Of a DNA stretch of 64,000 nucleotides, positions 1-7,924 are shown in pieces. Position 1 is the stretch's first letter; every line of letters begins with the position of its first letter. Location of the stretch: NCBI GenBank assembly GCA_024687165.1, contig JAILEY010000057.1:1-64000 (forward strand), written 5' to 3'. Origin of the DNA: Treponema sp. (GTDB lineage Bacteria > Spirochaetota > Spirochaetia > Treponematales > Treponemataceae). The position numbers were made by a program, and so were the translations under genes. The notes beneath the pieces were generated by a model. It searched no databases. It saw only the letters and a list, made by a program, of their open reading frames with translations, and was not told the DNA's origin.

Positions 1-600
1 GTCATCCAATTTCTTTTTGCTTATAAAAAGTTTCACAGTCTTCCGGTGCGTGCCGTAGAGTTTGGCCATCTGGTTCACGCTGATTCCCGCAAGAAGCATC
101 ACGCTGACTTCAAGTTCCGCTCCATCAAGCTTGCTTTTTGAGGAAGTTGAGCCGACCGGCCGGCCGAGTTTTACCCCCTCATTTTTCCTGAGCGCAAGGG
201 CTTCTTTTGTTCGCTGGCTTATCAGGTTACGCTCGATTTCTGCGCTCAGGCCGAATGCAAAGGCCAGGACCTTGCTCTGAATGTCGTCGCCGAGCCTGTA
301 ATTGTCTTTTATAGTCCAGACCCGCGCCCCTTTTTCCATCAGAATGTTCAGCACTGACATAATCATAAAAAGGCTGCGTCCCAGTCGGGAAAGCTCAGAG
401 CAGATGATGAGGTCATCCTTTTTTACGCCCTCGAGCAGTTTCCCAAGTTCCCGCTTTTTCGGCTCAACTGTCCCGCTGATTGTCTCTTCAATCCAAGAAT
501 CGACGGTAATTCCCTGTTTTTTGCAGAACTCAAGAATCTCAAAGCGCTGATTCTCAACGGTCTGCCTGTTTGTGCTCACGCGAATATATCCGTAGGTCAT
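1..600 (-). CDS. Serine site-specific recombinase (invertase/resolvase), 3' end beyond window
   Basis: Read on the minus strand from the ATG at 600-598, the frame stays open for 200 codons and leaves the window at position 1, so the C-terminus is missing. The start MTYGYIRVST carries the catalytic serine (Ser9) of the resolvase/invertase family, SRLGRS (71-76) carries conserved arginines, and residues about 121-135 fit the long dimerisation E-helix. A C-terminal helix-turn-helix is visible at about 165-185. The layout is that of small DNA invertases and resolvases such as Hin and Mpi, which cut and religate short dyad sites through a 5'-phosphoserine link. The gene is visibly more GC-rich than the AT-rich endonuclease nearby, which suggests acquisition. 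It diverges from the restriction-modification pair, with a 26-bp dyad between them. Whether it inverts or resolves DNA cannot be told from sequence alone. Confidence 0.9.
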   Translation of the reverse strand, partial: MTYGYIRVSTNRQTVENQRFEILEFCKKQGITVDSWIEETISGTVEPKKRELGKLLEGVKKDDLIICSELSRLGRSLFMIMSVLNILMEKGARVWTIKDNYRLGDDIQSKVLAFAFGLSAEIERNLISQRTKEALALRKNEGVKLGRPVGSTSSKSKLDGAELEVSVMLLAGISVNQMAKLYGTHRKTVKLFISKKKLDD

Positions 601-646
601 ACTCTTAAGATAATGAAAAAAATCTGAAACGGCAAAGAATAAAGTG

Positions 647-672
647 ACACTTTTAACGTCGGTTTAAAGTGC
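647..672. repeat. 26-bp imperfect dyad, candidate recombinase crossover site or operator
   Basis: ACACTTTTAAC (647-657) and GTTTAAAGTGC (662-672) are inverted copies matching at 9 of 11 positions around the centre GTCG. Size and shape fit a serine-recombinase crossover site (about 26-30 bp around a 2-bp centre), and it lies 47 bp from the recombinase start codon. It could instead be an autoregulatory operator or chance in AT-rich DNA. Confidence 0.4.
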
Positions 673-765
673 GGTAAGAAATCTAATAAGAACTATCAAG
701 AACTTAAAGATTATATTCCTGACAATGATTGCGAAGAAAATTATGCACTCCTTACTCATTATCTG

Positions 766-1827
766 ATGATGACAGATGATACTGCCAAGACACACAAACG
801 GCAGGAGCTTATTAAAAAGTTCTCGTTTGAAGATTCAAAACTGAGTGAAGCAGAGAATTTCTTCGAAAGAAAAAAAATCCCGTTCACAAGCAAAGCTGAT
901 TCCTCTTTTACATTTGTTGACTTGTTCGCAGGAATCGGCGGATTTAGGCTTGCGATGCAGGCAAATGGTGGACATTGCGTATTTTCTTCTGAATGGGATG
1001 ATGCCGCAAAACAAACCTACTACGAAAACTACGGTGAAGTTCCGTTCGGGGATATTACGAAAGTAAATCCTGATAACATTCCTGATTTTGAAGTTTTGGC
1101 AGGAGGCTTTCCTTGTCAACCTTTTAGTTCAATCGGTAAACGAGAAGGTTTTCAGCACAAAACCCAGGGAACACTTTTCTTCTATATTGCAAACATCATT
1201 AAGAAAAAGCAGCCTAAAGCATTTCTTTTAGAAAATGTAATGGGATTGCTTACTCATGACAATGGAAATACTTTTGAGACAATTATTGACACTCTGAAAA
1301 ATGAATTAGGTTACTCAGTTTTCTATAAAGTTTTAAATAGCGCTGATTTTAAAGTTCCACAAGAGCGTAAACGTCTTTATTTTGTTGGTTTCAGAAATGA
1401 TTTAAATATTTCAAACTTTATTTTTCCTGAAGGAAACAAAAATAAAATTGGTATAGGCCAATTTGTTGAAAAAGATGCAAAGGGGCCTTCAATTTCAAAA
1501 CATTTACAAGAATCGTACATTTTTAAAAAAAACGATGGGCATCCAGAAATTATAGATGAGAATTCGGATTTCCCTGTCAAAACACTTTGTGCATCTTATC
1601 ATAAAATTCAACGCATAACCGGAACTTTTGTTCGAGGTGGTGAAACAGGCTTACGGCTTCTTACAAAAAATGAATGTAAAGCAATCATGGGATTTCCTAA
1701 AATATTTGAATGTCCTGTTTCTAGAACACAGATGTATCATCAGTTTGGAAATTCTGTTGCTGTACCAGTTGTAATAGAAATTTCTAAAAAAATTACAGTA
1801 ACTCTTTCTAATAAGGGGGCACTATAA
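766..1827 (+). CDS. DNA (cytosine-5)-methyltransferase, M.MspI-like, probable CCGG specificity
   Basis: The protein has the C5-methyltransferase motifs in order: SAM-binding motif I (VDLFAGIGGF, about 51-60), catalytic GGFPCQPF with Cys117, ENV at 156-158, QERKR at 199-203 and the C-terminal QFGNSVAVPVV. The target-recognition region (KTLCASYHKIQRITGTF, then RLLTKNECKAIMGFP and PVSRTQMY) matches what I recall of M.MspI almost residue for residue, so methylation within CCGG is a reasoned prediction. It should protect host DNA from the endonuclease encoded next, whose ATG overlaps its stop (TAATG). M.MspI carries an N-terminal helix-turn-helix that this 353-residue product lacks. The frame stays open back to 643 without an ATG (see Findings), so the annotated start may be a remnant start. 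Confidence 0.93.
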   Translation: MMTDDTAKTHKRQELIKKFSFEDSKLSEAENFFERKKIPFTSKADSSFTFVDLFAGIGGFRLAMQANGGHCVFSSEWDDAAKQTYYENYGEVPFGDITKVNPDNIPDFEVLAGGFPCQPFSSIGKREGFQHKTQGTLFFYIANIIKKKQPKAFLLENVMGLLTHDNGNTFETIIDTLKNELGYSVFYKVLNSADFKVPQERKRLYFVGFRNDLNISNFIFPEGNKNKIGIGQFVEKDAKGPSISKHLQESYIFKKNDGHPEIIDENSDFPVKTLCASYHKIQRITGTFVRGGETGLRLLTKNECKAIMGFPKIFECPVSRTQMYHQFGNSVAVPVVIEISKKITVTLSNKGAL

Positions 1828-3050
1828 TGCCCCAGTTTTCTAACAAAGATAAAGCCGAACGTGGAGCAAATGCAAAGAAATCTTTAGAAAATATTTTAAA
1901 CGAATGTCTAAAATATTCATATATTAAAGAAATAGTTTCGGATTTTCATTGTGGTTATGAAAATTTTGACTCAAAGCAATTTTATTCAAATTTTATCGTT
2001 ACTTTTCATGATGGTACTAAATGGATTTTGTATACAACAACATCTTGTCGAAGTGATCGAATAAAAGGCAATCAGTGGGATAGTTATAATATTAAGATAA
2101 TTGATAAATCTGTAAAAAACTCAATTTTAATATATCCTGATTTTGTTCCAAAAAGTGAATTAGATTTATTTCAAGCATATAACTTAAAAATTCAAAATAA
2201 AGTTCCTTATTCAGAGATATCGAATACGAATAATAAATTATATTATTCAGCAATTGACCATGTTATTAGTCAAAGCGAATTTTTTGAAATGATACAAAAC
2301 TACGCAAATATAAATCTTTCTAATGGGCAGAAGAAAGACAAGGAAGGAAATGTTTTTGAATCTTTCATAGCTGCAATATTGAGTGATAAGGATAATTTTT
2401 ATAAATGGAAAAATGATAAACAAAATTTAATTGGTACAAATTTCAAGTTTTATAAAAAAATACTTGATAAACTTGGAATTGATAGAAACTCAGTTTGGTC
2501 GATAACAGCAACATCTGATAAAAAAGTTATAGGTGTATTAGAGTCAAACGGCAATCCTAAAACAGATGTCTTAATACGTGCTTTTGGATCTGGGAAAAAT
2601 GAAGAAGTAAATTATACGATTAGTTGTAAAAAAACAAATGCTAAAAGTGTTAGCGTTCATCAATACTCAGCAAAAGATTTTTTAGAAGTTTTAGATAAAA
2701 ATAATAGTAATTTACGAAAATTACTTTTTGAGTTTCAAGAAGTAGGAAATCTAAGAGATTTTGGAGAAGAAAAGTGTAACTCTTTGACATATGAATTAAA
2801 ACCATACTTAGAAAAATTGATTCGATGGGTTATTGGAGGATATGGAGGAAAAAATAGAACAACTATTCAGTGTGCCGACTATATTTTAATACATGACGAA
2901 AATGATATTTATATTCATACACTTGATGAATATGTAAAACTTTTACTTCAACCTAATAACCAAAAACATTTTGGAACGCCTTTTCAATGGACTTATGCCT
3001 CTGGACGTAAGGGAAAAGATATTCAATTAAAGTGTACAATAATTAAATAA
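1827..3050 (+). CDS. Type II restriction endonuclease, MspI family (probable CCGG)
   Basis: A 407-residue protein whose C-terminal 240 residues follow MspI as I recall it: NPKTDVLIR (244-251), YTISCKK (263-269), YLEKLIRWV and the terminal FQWTYASGRKGK. MspI uses an Asp and an Asn-x-Lys for Mg2+-dependent cleavage of C^CGG. The counterparts here are Asp247 and Ser266-x-Lys268, so the Asn position looks like Ser. The first 150 or so residues have no counterpart in the 262-residue MspI and are unassigned. It is very AT-rich compared with the recombinase, as is common for horizontally moved restriction genes, and is translationally coupled to the methyltransferase by a 1-nt overlap. Family assignment is strong and specificity is inferred. 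Confidence 0.85.
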   Translation: MPQFSNKDKAERGANAKKSLENILNECLKYSYIKEIVSDFHCGYENFDSKQFYSNFIVTFHDGTKWILYTTTSCRSDRIKGNQWDSYNIKIIDKSVKNSILIYPDFVPKSELDLFQAYNLKIQNKVPYSEISNTNNKLYYSAIDHVISQSEFFEMIQNYANINLSNGQKKDKEGNVFESFIAAILSDKDNFYKWKNDKQNLIGTNFKFYKKILDKLGIDRNSVWSITATSDKKVIGVLESNGNPKTDVLIRAFGSGKNEEVNYTISCKKTNAKSVSVHQYSAKDFLEVLDKNNSNLRKLLFEFQEVGNLRDFGEEKCNSLTYELKPYLEKLIRWVIGGYGGKNRTTIQCADYILIHDENDIYIHTLDEYVKLLLQPNNQKHFGTPFQWTYASGRKGKDIQLKCTIIK

Positions 3051-3163
3051 TAGGGACGTAGCGGACAATACAACAAAGCGTAGAGAATCGGAAATTGCTA
3101 TCAGGTACGATTCGTGGAACGACATTGCTTAAAAGAAGTAGGATGTGCCGCCATAATTTTATC

Positions 3164-3191
3164 AAAAAAATAAGCCGACTTATAGCCGGCT
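3164..3191 (-). terminator. Rho-independent terminator for the mutS2 operon
   Basis: On the minus strand a 5-bp AGCCG/CGGCT stem with a 9-nt loop is followed by TATTTTTTT. It lies about 120 bp downstream of the mutS2 stop codon and is the only T-tailed hairpin in the gap. Confidence 0.6.
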
Positions 3192-3251
3192 GTGTCACGG
3201 GTTTAAGGTCTCCGTAACGACCAATGGAATAGGGTTTTATGTCTCCTATCC
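3164..3251 (-). ncRNA. Structured RNA or mutS2 3' UTR with three hairpins
   Basis: Read on the minus strand there are three consecutive hairpins: GGATAGG pairing with CCTATTCC (3226-3251), GGTC with GACC around an 8-nt loop (3207-3222), and AGCCG with CGGCT (3173-3191) followed by a T-run. This could be a separate small RNA or simply a structured 3' UTR of mutS2, which ends at 3312. I do not recognise an RNA family. Confidence 0.35.
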
Positions 3252-3311
3252 GACAAATTAACTATAGCAGAAAATATGTAATTGTCAATAGAAGTGAAAC
3301 AAACCTTCCCC

Positions 3312-5870
3312 CTACAACAGCTCTACGTATGTTTTGCCGCTTCCACCTTCTTCTGGGCGGGCAAAGTGGTAATCTTTTACTCCGGGGTAGTGGCTTAAGT
3401 AATCGTGAACTGCCTGCTGAAGAACTCCGTTGCCTTTTCCGTGTACAATCGAAAAATTCTTAAAGTTGTTTATTGCGCACAAATCAAGCTGATGCTCCAG
3501 TTCTTTCATTGCCTCTTCGTATCTCATGCCAAGAAGTCTCAGTTCAAACTTTGGTGCTTCATTTCTTTCTTCTGCATTGTCGCGCACAAATTCAACACTG
3601 ACTTTTTGCTTTACAAGTGATACTGTGTTTTCGCATGGAACAAGTTGTCTTTGCGGAATATTCATTTTAAGCATTCCAAACTGAACCTGCCATACGCCGT
3701 CTTTAACTTTTCTAATCAGCGTTCCTTTTCTGCGTTCAGCTCCTGCAAGTACTTCTGCTCCTTCAAAGAAAAGCTCTTCTGTTTTAACCTGACGCGGCTT
3801 AAGTTTTTCTTCTGCATGTGCGTATTCATTTACTGTTGCATTTTTGAAAGCGTCCTTGTTGCTCATTCGCTGCTTTTTGTTTTTCTTTGAAGAAGTTTTT
3901 GCTGCTCCCGATTTTGAAATCCTCATGCCGTTTTCTGCAACAATTTCTTCCTGTTTTTCAAGTTCCTTTTTTACTTCTTCAATTTTATCAGTCTGATTTT
4001 CAACCTGCTGTGTGAGCTCTGAAATAAAATTTTTTACTGCCAGAGTTTTTTCTCTGTTGATTTCACCTTCACGAAGATATCTCACAAGATTTTCAAGTTT
4101 GCTTCTTGTTTCTACAAGGAACTCGCTGCTTTGTGAATGTTCAAGTTCTTTCAGTTCAACTTCGCGTTCTTTGTTTCTAAGTTCTTTTTCACTAAGCTTA
4201 TATTCTTTGAGTTCAAGTTCTTCAAGTTTTTCTTTCTGTGCTTTAATCAGATTTTCAATTTCTTCGTGTTTTGCCGTAAGTCCTTTTATAAGTGCGCTTA
4301 CATCTGCCTGCTGATTTGAAATATATCCTTTTGCAATTTCTATTGCACGCTGTGAAAGTCCGGAGCTTTCTGCAATCTCAATGGCGTGGCTTTCTCCCGG
4401 AACTCCCATCAGAAGCTTGTATGTTGGTTTCATTGTGTCGGCGTTAAATTCAACTGATGCATTTACGCAGTTTGAATTTGTGTATCCGTAATTTTTTAGA
4501 ACGCCGTGGTGAGTTGTAACAAGTACGAAGGATTTTTTTTCGATCAGTAGATCAAGTGCGGCCATTGCTAATGCACTTCCTTCAAGTGGATCTGTTCCGC
4601 TTCCAAGTTCATCAAGAAGTACCAGTGAGTTTTCATCTGCGTGCTGAAGTGCAAGTGCGATTTTTTTCATTCTGCTTGAAAAAGTTGAAAGATTGTTGTC
4701 GATTGATTGTTCGTCTCCGATGTCTGCAAATATCGAACTGAAAACAGGAAGCCTTGTTCCTTCTGCTGCAAGTACTGGAAATCCCGCCTGATTCAAAAGT
4801 GAAAAAAGTGCAACTGTTTTAAGAGTTACGGTTTTTCCGCCAGTGTTTGGTCCAGTGATGATTGTAATATTTTTACCTGTCATGAAATTCATGTTTACAG
4901 GAACAGCTTTGTCTTTTAAAAGCGGATGTCGTGCTGCAAAAATTGCAGGTGCTTCTTTTGTTTTGTCACAGTCTTCTGCAAAAATTCCGTTTACCTGTTT
5001 TGCATATCGTGCTGAAGAAAGTGTCACGTCAAACTCAAGCATCTGGGTGTGGCATGTTTCAAAATCTTCTTTGTACTTTGCAAGACTTGATGTAAGCTCG
5101 CGGAAAATTTTATTGAGTTCCTGTTGAAATGCTGATTCTTCCTGAATAAGCTCATTGTTTGCCTTTACAATTTCTTCCGGTTCAATGTACAGCGTGGAAC
5201 CTGAAGCGCTTACTTCATGAACGATTCCTTCAATCTGTGCTCTGTGGTCAGCTTTTACTGCAAGAAGTTCACGGTCTGCCCGGTATGCAGGAACGTTGCT
5301 TTGGAGTGCTGAAGCGTATTCTGAATTTGATGTGTATTTTCTGATTGCGTTTTCAATCTGTTTTTTAAGCGACTGTATTCTGTTTCTGATTGCCCTTAAT
5401 GACGGAAGGTCCTTTATTTCACCCGTTGAAAGATCAAGTACCGATTCGATTTCATTTTTTGCACCCGTGAGTGAAGGCATCTGCTGTGCTTTTTGAGCGA
5501 GTGTTTCAATTGGAAGTTCCATGCCGGCACTTACAAGTGAGTCTCGTGCTTTTTCTGTGTGGCAGCAGAATAGTCCGATTGCAAAAATCTGCTCGTGGTT
5601 TAAGGCTGCTCCTTCAACTGCTAAAATCGGGAAAATGTCTTTTACCGGTGGAAAATTTCCGATTGCCTGAGGTCTTGTGGAATTTAAATATGTAAGCCAT
5701 TGTATAGAAAGTTTTTTTAATCTGTTGATTTCTTCAAGATTGCTTGAGCTTTCTCTTTTGAGCAGAAGATCGCGGCCTTCTTCGCTCATTGCAAGTGAAG
5801 CAATCGTTTCTCGTATTCTGTAAAAGTCAAAATCGCGGGCTATTGTGCCCTGAAGGAATTCATCTTTCAT
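3312..5870 (-). CDS. mutS2: MutS2 ATPase/Smr protein
   Basis: An 852-residue protein of the usual MutS2 size and order: N-terminal core and lever region, MutS-type ATPase with Walker A GPNTGGKT (340-347) and Walker B LLDELGSGTD (Asp420-Glu421), a long Lys/Glu-rich coiled coil (about 515-640), and a C-terminal Smr domain with HGKGNG (His810). It lacks the mismatch-recognition domain of MutS. Family members bind branched DNA or, as shown in Bacillus (RqcU), split collided ribosomes, with the Smr domain acting as nuclease or binding module. The protein is expected to be cytoplasmic. It lies 22 bp downstream of the phosphatase gene on the same strand and is probably last in that operon. Identity is firm; its physiological role here is unknown. 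Confidence 0.95.
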   Translation of the reverse strand: MKDEFLQGTIARDFDFYRIRETIASLAMSEEGRDLLLKRESSSNLEEINRLKKLSIQWLTYLNSTRPQAIGNFPPVKDIFPILAVEGAALNHEQIFAIGLFCCHTEKARDSLVSAGMELPIETLAQKAQQMPSLTGAKNEIESVLDLSTGEIKDLPSLRAIRNRIQSLKKQIENAIRKYTSNSEYASALQSNVPAYRADRELLAVKADHRAQIEGIVHEVSASGSTLYIEPEEIVKANNELIQEESAFQQELNKIFRELTSSLAKYKEDFETCHTQMLEFDVTLSSARYAKQVNGIFAEDCDKTKEAPAIFAARHPLLKDKAVPVNMNFMTGKNITIITGPNTGGKTVTLKTVALFSLLNQAGFPVLAAEGTRLPVFSSIFADIGDEQSIDNNLSTFSSRMKKIALALQHADENSLVLLDELGSGTDPLEGSALAMAALDLLIEKKSFVLVTTHHGVLKNYGYTNSNCVNASVEFNADTMKPTYKLLMGVPGESHAIEIAESSGLSQRAIEIAKGYISNQQADVSALIKGLTAKHEEIENLIKAQKEKLEELELKEYKLSEKELRNKEREVELKELEHSQSSEFLVETRSKLENLVRYLREGEINREKTLAVKNFISELTQQVENQTDKIEEVKKELEKQEEIVAENGMRISKSGAAKTSSKKNKKQRMSNKDAFKNATVNEYAHAEEKLKPRQVKTEELFFEGAEVLAGAERRKGTLIRKVKDGVWQVQFGMLKMNIPQRQLVPCENTVSLVKQKVSVEFVRDNAEERNEAPKFELRLLGMRYEEAMKELEHQLDLCAINNFKNFSIVHGKGNGVLQQAVHDYLSHYPGVKDYHFARPEEGGSGKTYVELL

Positions 5871-5892
5871 TTATTCTATATCTCGTGGATTG

Positions 5893-6540
5893 TTACAGAA
5901 GCTGCAAAAGTTCTTCCGGTTTTTTTATGATTACTGAGGCTCCGTTTTCTTTAAGAAAATTTTCACTGCGGAATCCCCAGCTGCAGCTTACGCATTTTAC
6001 TTCTGCATTTTTTGCAGTCATAATGTCAACGTCAGAATCTCCAACGTAAATTACTTCTTCCTTTGTAACTCCAAGAATTCTCATCACTTCAAAAAGAGAG
6101 TCCGGGGCCGGTTTTCTTTTGATTCCTTCTTTTTCTCCAACGGCTGTTTCTTCAGTCATGTAATTAGAAAAATAAAGATTGCATAATTCTTTAACCTGAG
6201 GATCCGGTTTGTTTGAAACTACTGCTGTTTTGATTTTGCGCTCAGAAAGTTCTTTTAAAAGATTTTCAATTCCGTCGTAGGGTTTTGTTTTATTTCTCCA
6301 GTTTAAGGAATAATTGAACTTCATCTGTTTTATGGCTGCTTCAAGTTCTTCTTTTGTTGCCCGCGAAGGAAGTGCGTTTTCCATCAGCTTTCCGATTCCA
6401 TTCCCAACGTAAAGTCTAACCTGATCAAGGGATCTTTCTTCAAATCCAAACTGCATAAGAGTTTTATTACAGCTGTCTGCAAGATCTTCAAGTGTGTTTA
6501 AAAGTGTGCCGTCAAGGTCAAAAATAACTGCTTTTGTCAT
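5893..6540 (-). CDS. gph: HAD-superfamily phosphatase, phosphoglycolate phosphatase-like
   Basis: A 215-residue HAD hydrolase beginning MTKAVIFDLDGTLLNT, with motif I DxDGT containing the nucleophile Asp, an alpha-helical cap, motif II VVSNK, motif III Lys (KRKPAPDS) and motif IV YVGDSDVDI. This fits the Gph/PGMB subfamily that removes phosphate from small metabolites such as 2-phosphoglycolate; the actual substrate cannot be read from sequence. An upstream in-frame ATG would add 12 residues, but GGAGAAG lies 11 nt before the ATG at 6540, which favours the shorter start. That ribosome-binding site sits inside the end of the 32-codon ORF upstream, one nucleotide away, so the two are probably coupled. 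Confidence 0.85.
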   Translation of the reverse strand: MTKAVIFDLDGTLLNTLEDLADSCNKTLMQFGFEERSLDQVRLYVGNGIGKLMENALPSRATKEELEAAIKQMKFNYSLNWRNKTKPYDGIENLLKELSERKIKTAVVSNKPDPQVKELCNLYFSNYMTEETAVGEKEGIKRKPAPDSLFEVMRILGVTKEEVIYVGDSDVDIMTAKNAEVKCVSCSWGFRSENFLKENGASVIIKKPEELLQLL

Positions 6541-6541
6541 T

Positions 6542-6640
6542 TTAAAATGTGCTTCTCCAGATTCCAAAAAATACAATTACAAATATGAATAATCCGACTG
6601 TAAGAATTAAGGTTAATTTAAGATTGTTTTTATCTTTCAT
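6542..6640 (-). CDS. Small single-pass membrane protein (32 aa)
   Basis: On the minus strand ATG (6640-6638) opens a 32-codon frame ending in TAA at 6544-6542. The peptide has a basic, polar N-terminus (MKDKNNLK), a hydrophobic stretch of about 20 residues rich in Leu, Ile, Val and Phe, and a short WRSTF tail, so it looks like a membrane-spanning peptide with a cytoplasmic N-terminus. AGGGG directly precedes the start. The stop is one nucleotide from the phosphatase ATG, an arrangement typical of translational coupling. I do not recognise a family. A leader-peptide role for the downstream genes is possible. Confidence 0.55.
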   Translation of the reverse strand: MKDKNNLKLTLILTVGLFIFVIVFFGIWRSTF

Positions 6641-6654
6641 GCCCCTATTTTATA

Positions 6655-6663
6655 TTTATAGCA
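6655..6663 (-). promoter_or_regulatory. Probable extended -10 promoter of the small ORF-gph-mutS2 operon
   Basis: On the minus strand TGCTATAAA gives an extended -10 box about 15 nt before the start of the 32-codon ORF. An overlapping TTGTAA-17-TAAAAT alternative also exists. The exact start point is uncertain. Confidence 0.4.
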
Positions 6664-6712
6664 GGATTTTTACAATCGTTGCTGGGGCCCACAAATCAAA
6701 TTTTGTGTATCC

Positions 6713-6740
6713 TTGACGTTTGCTTTGTTTTCTATATAAT
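6713..6740 (+). promoter_or_regulatory. Sigma70-type promoter for the alcohol-dehydrogenase-like gene
   Basis: TTGACG (6713-6718) and a perfect TATAAT (6735-6740) are separated by 16 nt. The predicted start near 6747 leaves a short leader with AGGA before the ATG at 6769. Confidence 0.8.
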
Positions 6741-6768
6741 GGTAGCAACCGATTTTTAGGACAGAGAA

Positions 6769-7923
6769 ATGGCTAATTTACTTGTATTGAGCGAAATCTT
6801 CTGCTTTGGAAAAGAAGCAGTTAAGAATTTTATAGAGGAAATCAAGAACCGCAGATATGAGCGTATTCTTGTAATTACAAATCCTGCATCTATGGGAACT
6901 GCGGCTGCAAAGAAGATTCCATCTCTTCTTGCAAAGAACAGGATTGTTTATCAGATTTTTGACAGAGTTGATTCAGTTGCATCCGTTTCTGATGTTCGCT
7001 CTGCTTCAGATATGGCAAAGGGATTCAGGGCAGACGCTGTTGTTGCAGTTGGAAGCGGTCCTGTAATGGACGTTGCAAAAGCTGTTTCACTTATGCTTGC
7101 AAACGAAGATATTAAGGATCCTAAAAAGTTTGATGGAAAAGCAAATACAAAAAATAAATCTTTCCCACTTTTGATGGTTGCAACAAGCGTAGGTTTTGCC
7201 CGCGATCTTGGATACAGTTTTATTCTTGAAGATGAAAATGCAAGAAAGAAGATTGTCTGCCACGATTCTCATGCTCTTCCTGCAGCCGTTTATATCGATT
7301 CAGAAATTATTTCTCAGTCTGATTCTAAAGAATATGCTCTTGCTTCATACAATCTTATTGCACGCGCAATTGATTCAATCGTAAGTAAGGACGCATGGCA
7401 GTTTACTGAAAAATATTGTGTAGACGCAATCAAGATTCTTGCTGAAAACGCAAAGAATGCTTCTGCTGGTAAAGCTGATGCAAAGGAACAGGTTCTTTAT
7501 GCTCAGTATCTTCTTTCTGTTGCAGTTTCAAACAGTGGTCAGAGCCTTTTGACTTCTCTTGCAGAATCTCTTGATGCTTCAAATGGAGTTCCTGCTTCAC
7601 TTACAAGTGCACTTCTTCTTTCTGAAGTTATGCAGATTAATGCTCCTGCTACAGGAAATAAGTATCATGATATTGCAGTTGCTCTTGGTGCAAAAGTTGC
7701 CGCTACAGCAAAGCCTGATGTATTTAGAAAATCTGCTGTTACTGCAATTGAAAAGCTTGCAAAGGATCTTGCACTTCCAAAGAAAGTTGCAGACTTTACA
7801 ATTTCAAAGGAAGACCTTGATTTTGTAAGTGACAATGTTCTTAAATTCCCTTGCACAGAACAGAATCCAAAAACTGTTACAAAGAAAAAGATTATTGATC
7901 TTTACAAGGGACTTGCAAAATAA
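6769..7923 (+). CDS. Iron-containing alcohol dehydrogenase homologue lacking metal ligands
   Basis: The 384-residue sequence follows the group III (iron-dependent) alcohol dehydrogenase fold from end to end: nucleotide-binding AVGSGPVMDVAKA (93-105), a TSVG segment for the usual TxxGT motif (139-142), then the all-helical domain. Aligned by eye with FucO, the four metal-binding positions (Asp, His, His, His) fall on Asn195, Arg199, Thr262 and Ala276, so no Fe/Zn site is visible. It may bind a nucleotide without being a dehydrogenase, or use another chemistry. It has its own strong promoter and is followed convergently, 1 nt away, by the M16-like gene. The family call is good; the function is open. 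Confidence 0.75.
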   Translation: MANLLVLSEIFCFGKEAVKNFIEEIKNRRYERILVITNPASMGTAAAKKIPSLLAKNRIVYQIFDRVDSVASVSDVRSASDMAKGFRADAVVAVGSGPVMDVAKAVSLMLANEDIKDPKKFDGKANTKNKSFPLLMVATSVGFARDLGYSFILEDENARKKIVCHDSHALPAAVYIDSEIISQSDSKEYALASYNLIARAIDSIVSKDAWQFTEKYCVDAIKILAENAKNASAGKADAKEQVLYAQYLLSVAVSNSGQSLLTSLAESLDASNGVPASLTSALLLSEVMQINAPATGNKYHDIAVALGAKVAATAKPDVFRKSAVTAIEKLAKDLALPKKVADFTISKEDLDFVSDNVLKFPCTEQNPKTVTKKKIIDLYKGLAK

Positions 7924-7924
7924 A

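Larger units (their letters stand above)
3051..3311. other. Intergenic gap between endonuclease and mutS2
   Basis: The left part (3051-3160) has no convincing gene. A stop-bounded frame at about 3070-3225 lacks a start codon and recognisable content. The right part holds a run of hairpins on the minus strand ending in a terminator, listed separately. The sequence probably marks the edge of the acquired restriction module. Confidence 0.5.

Noticed and set aside
1..3050. Complete mobile element or prophage carrying the restriction genes
   Set aside because: Apart from the recombinase there are no transposase, phage or conjugation genes and no terminal repeats within the window; the left boundary is outside.
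3070..3225. Possible gene remnant after the endonuclease
   Set aside because: An open stretch of about 50 codons without start codon or recognisable protein; it also overlaps the terminator hairpins.
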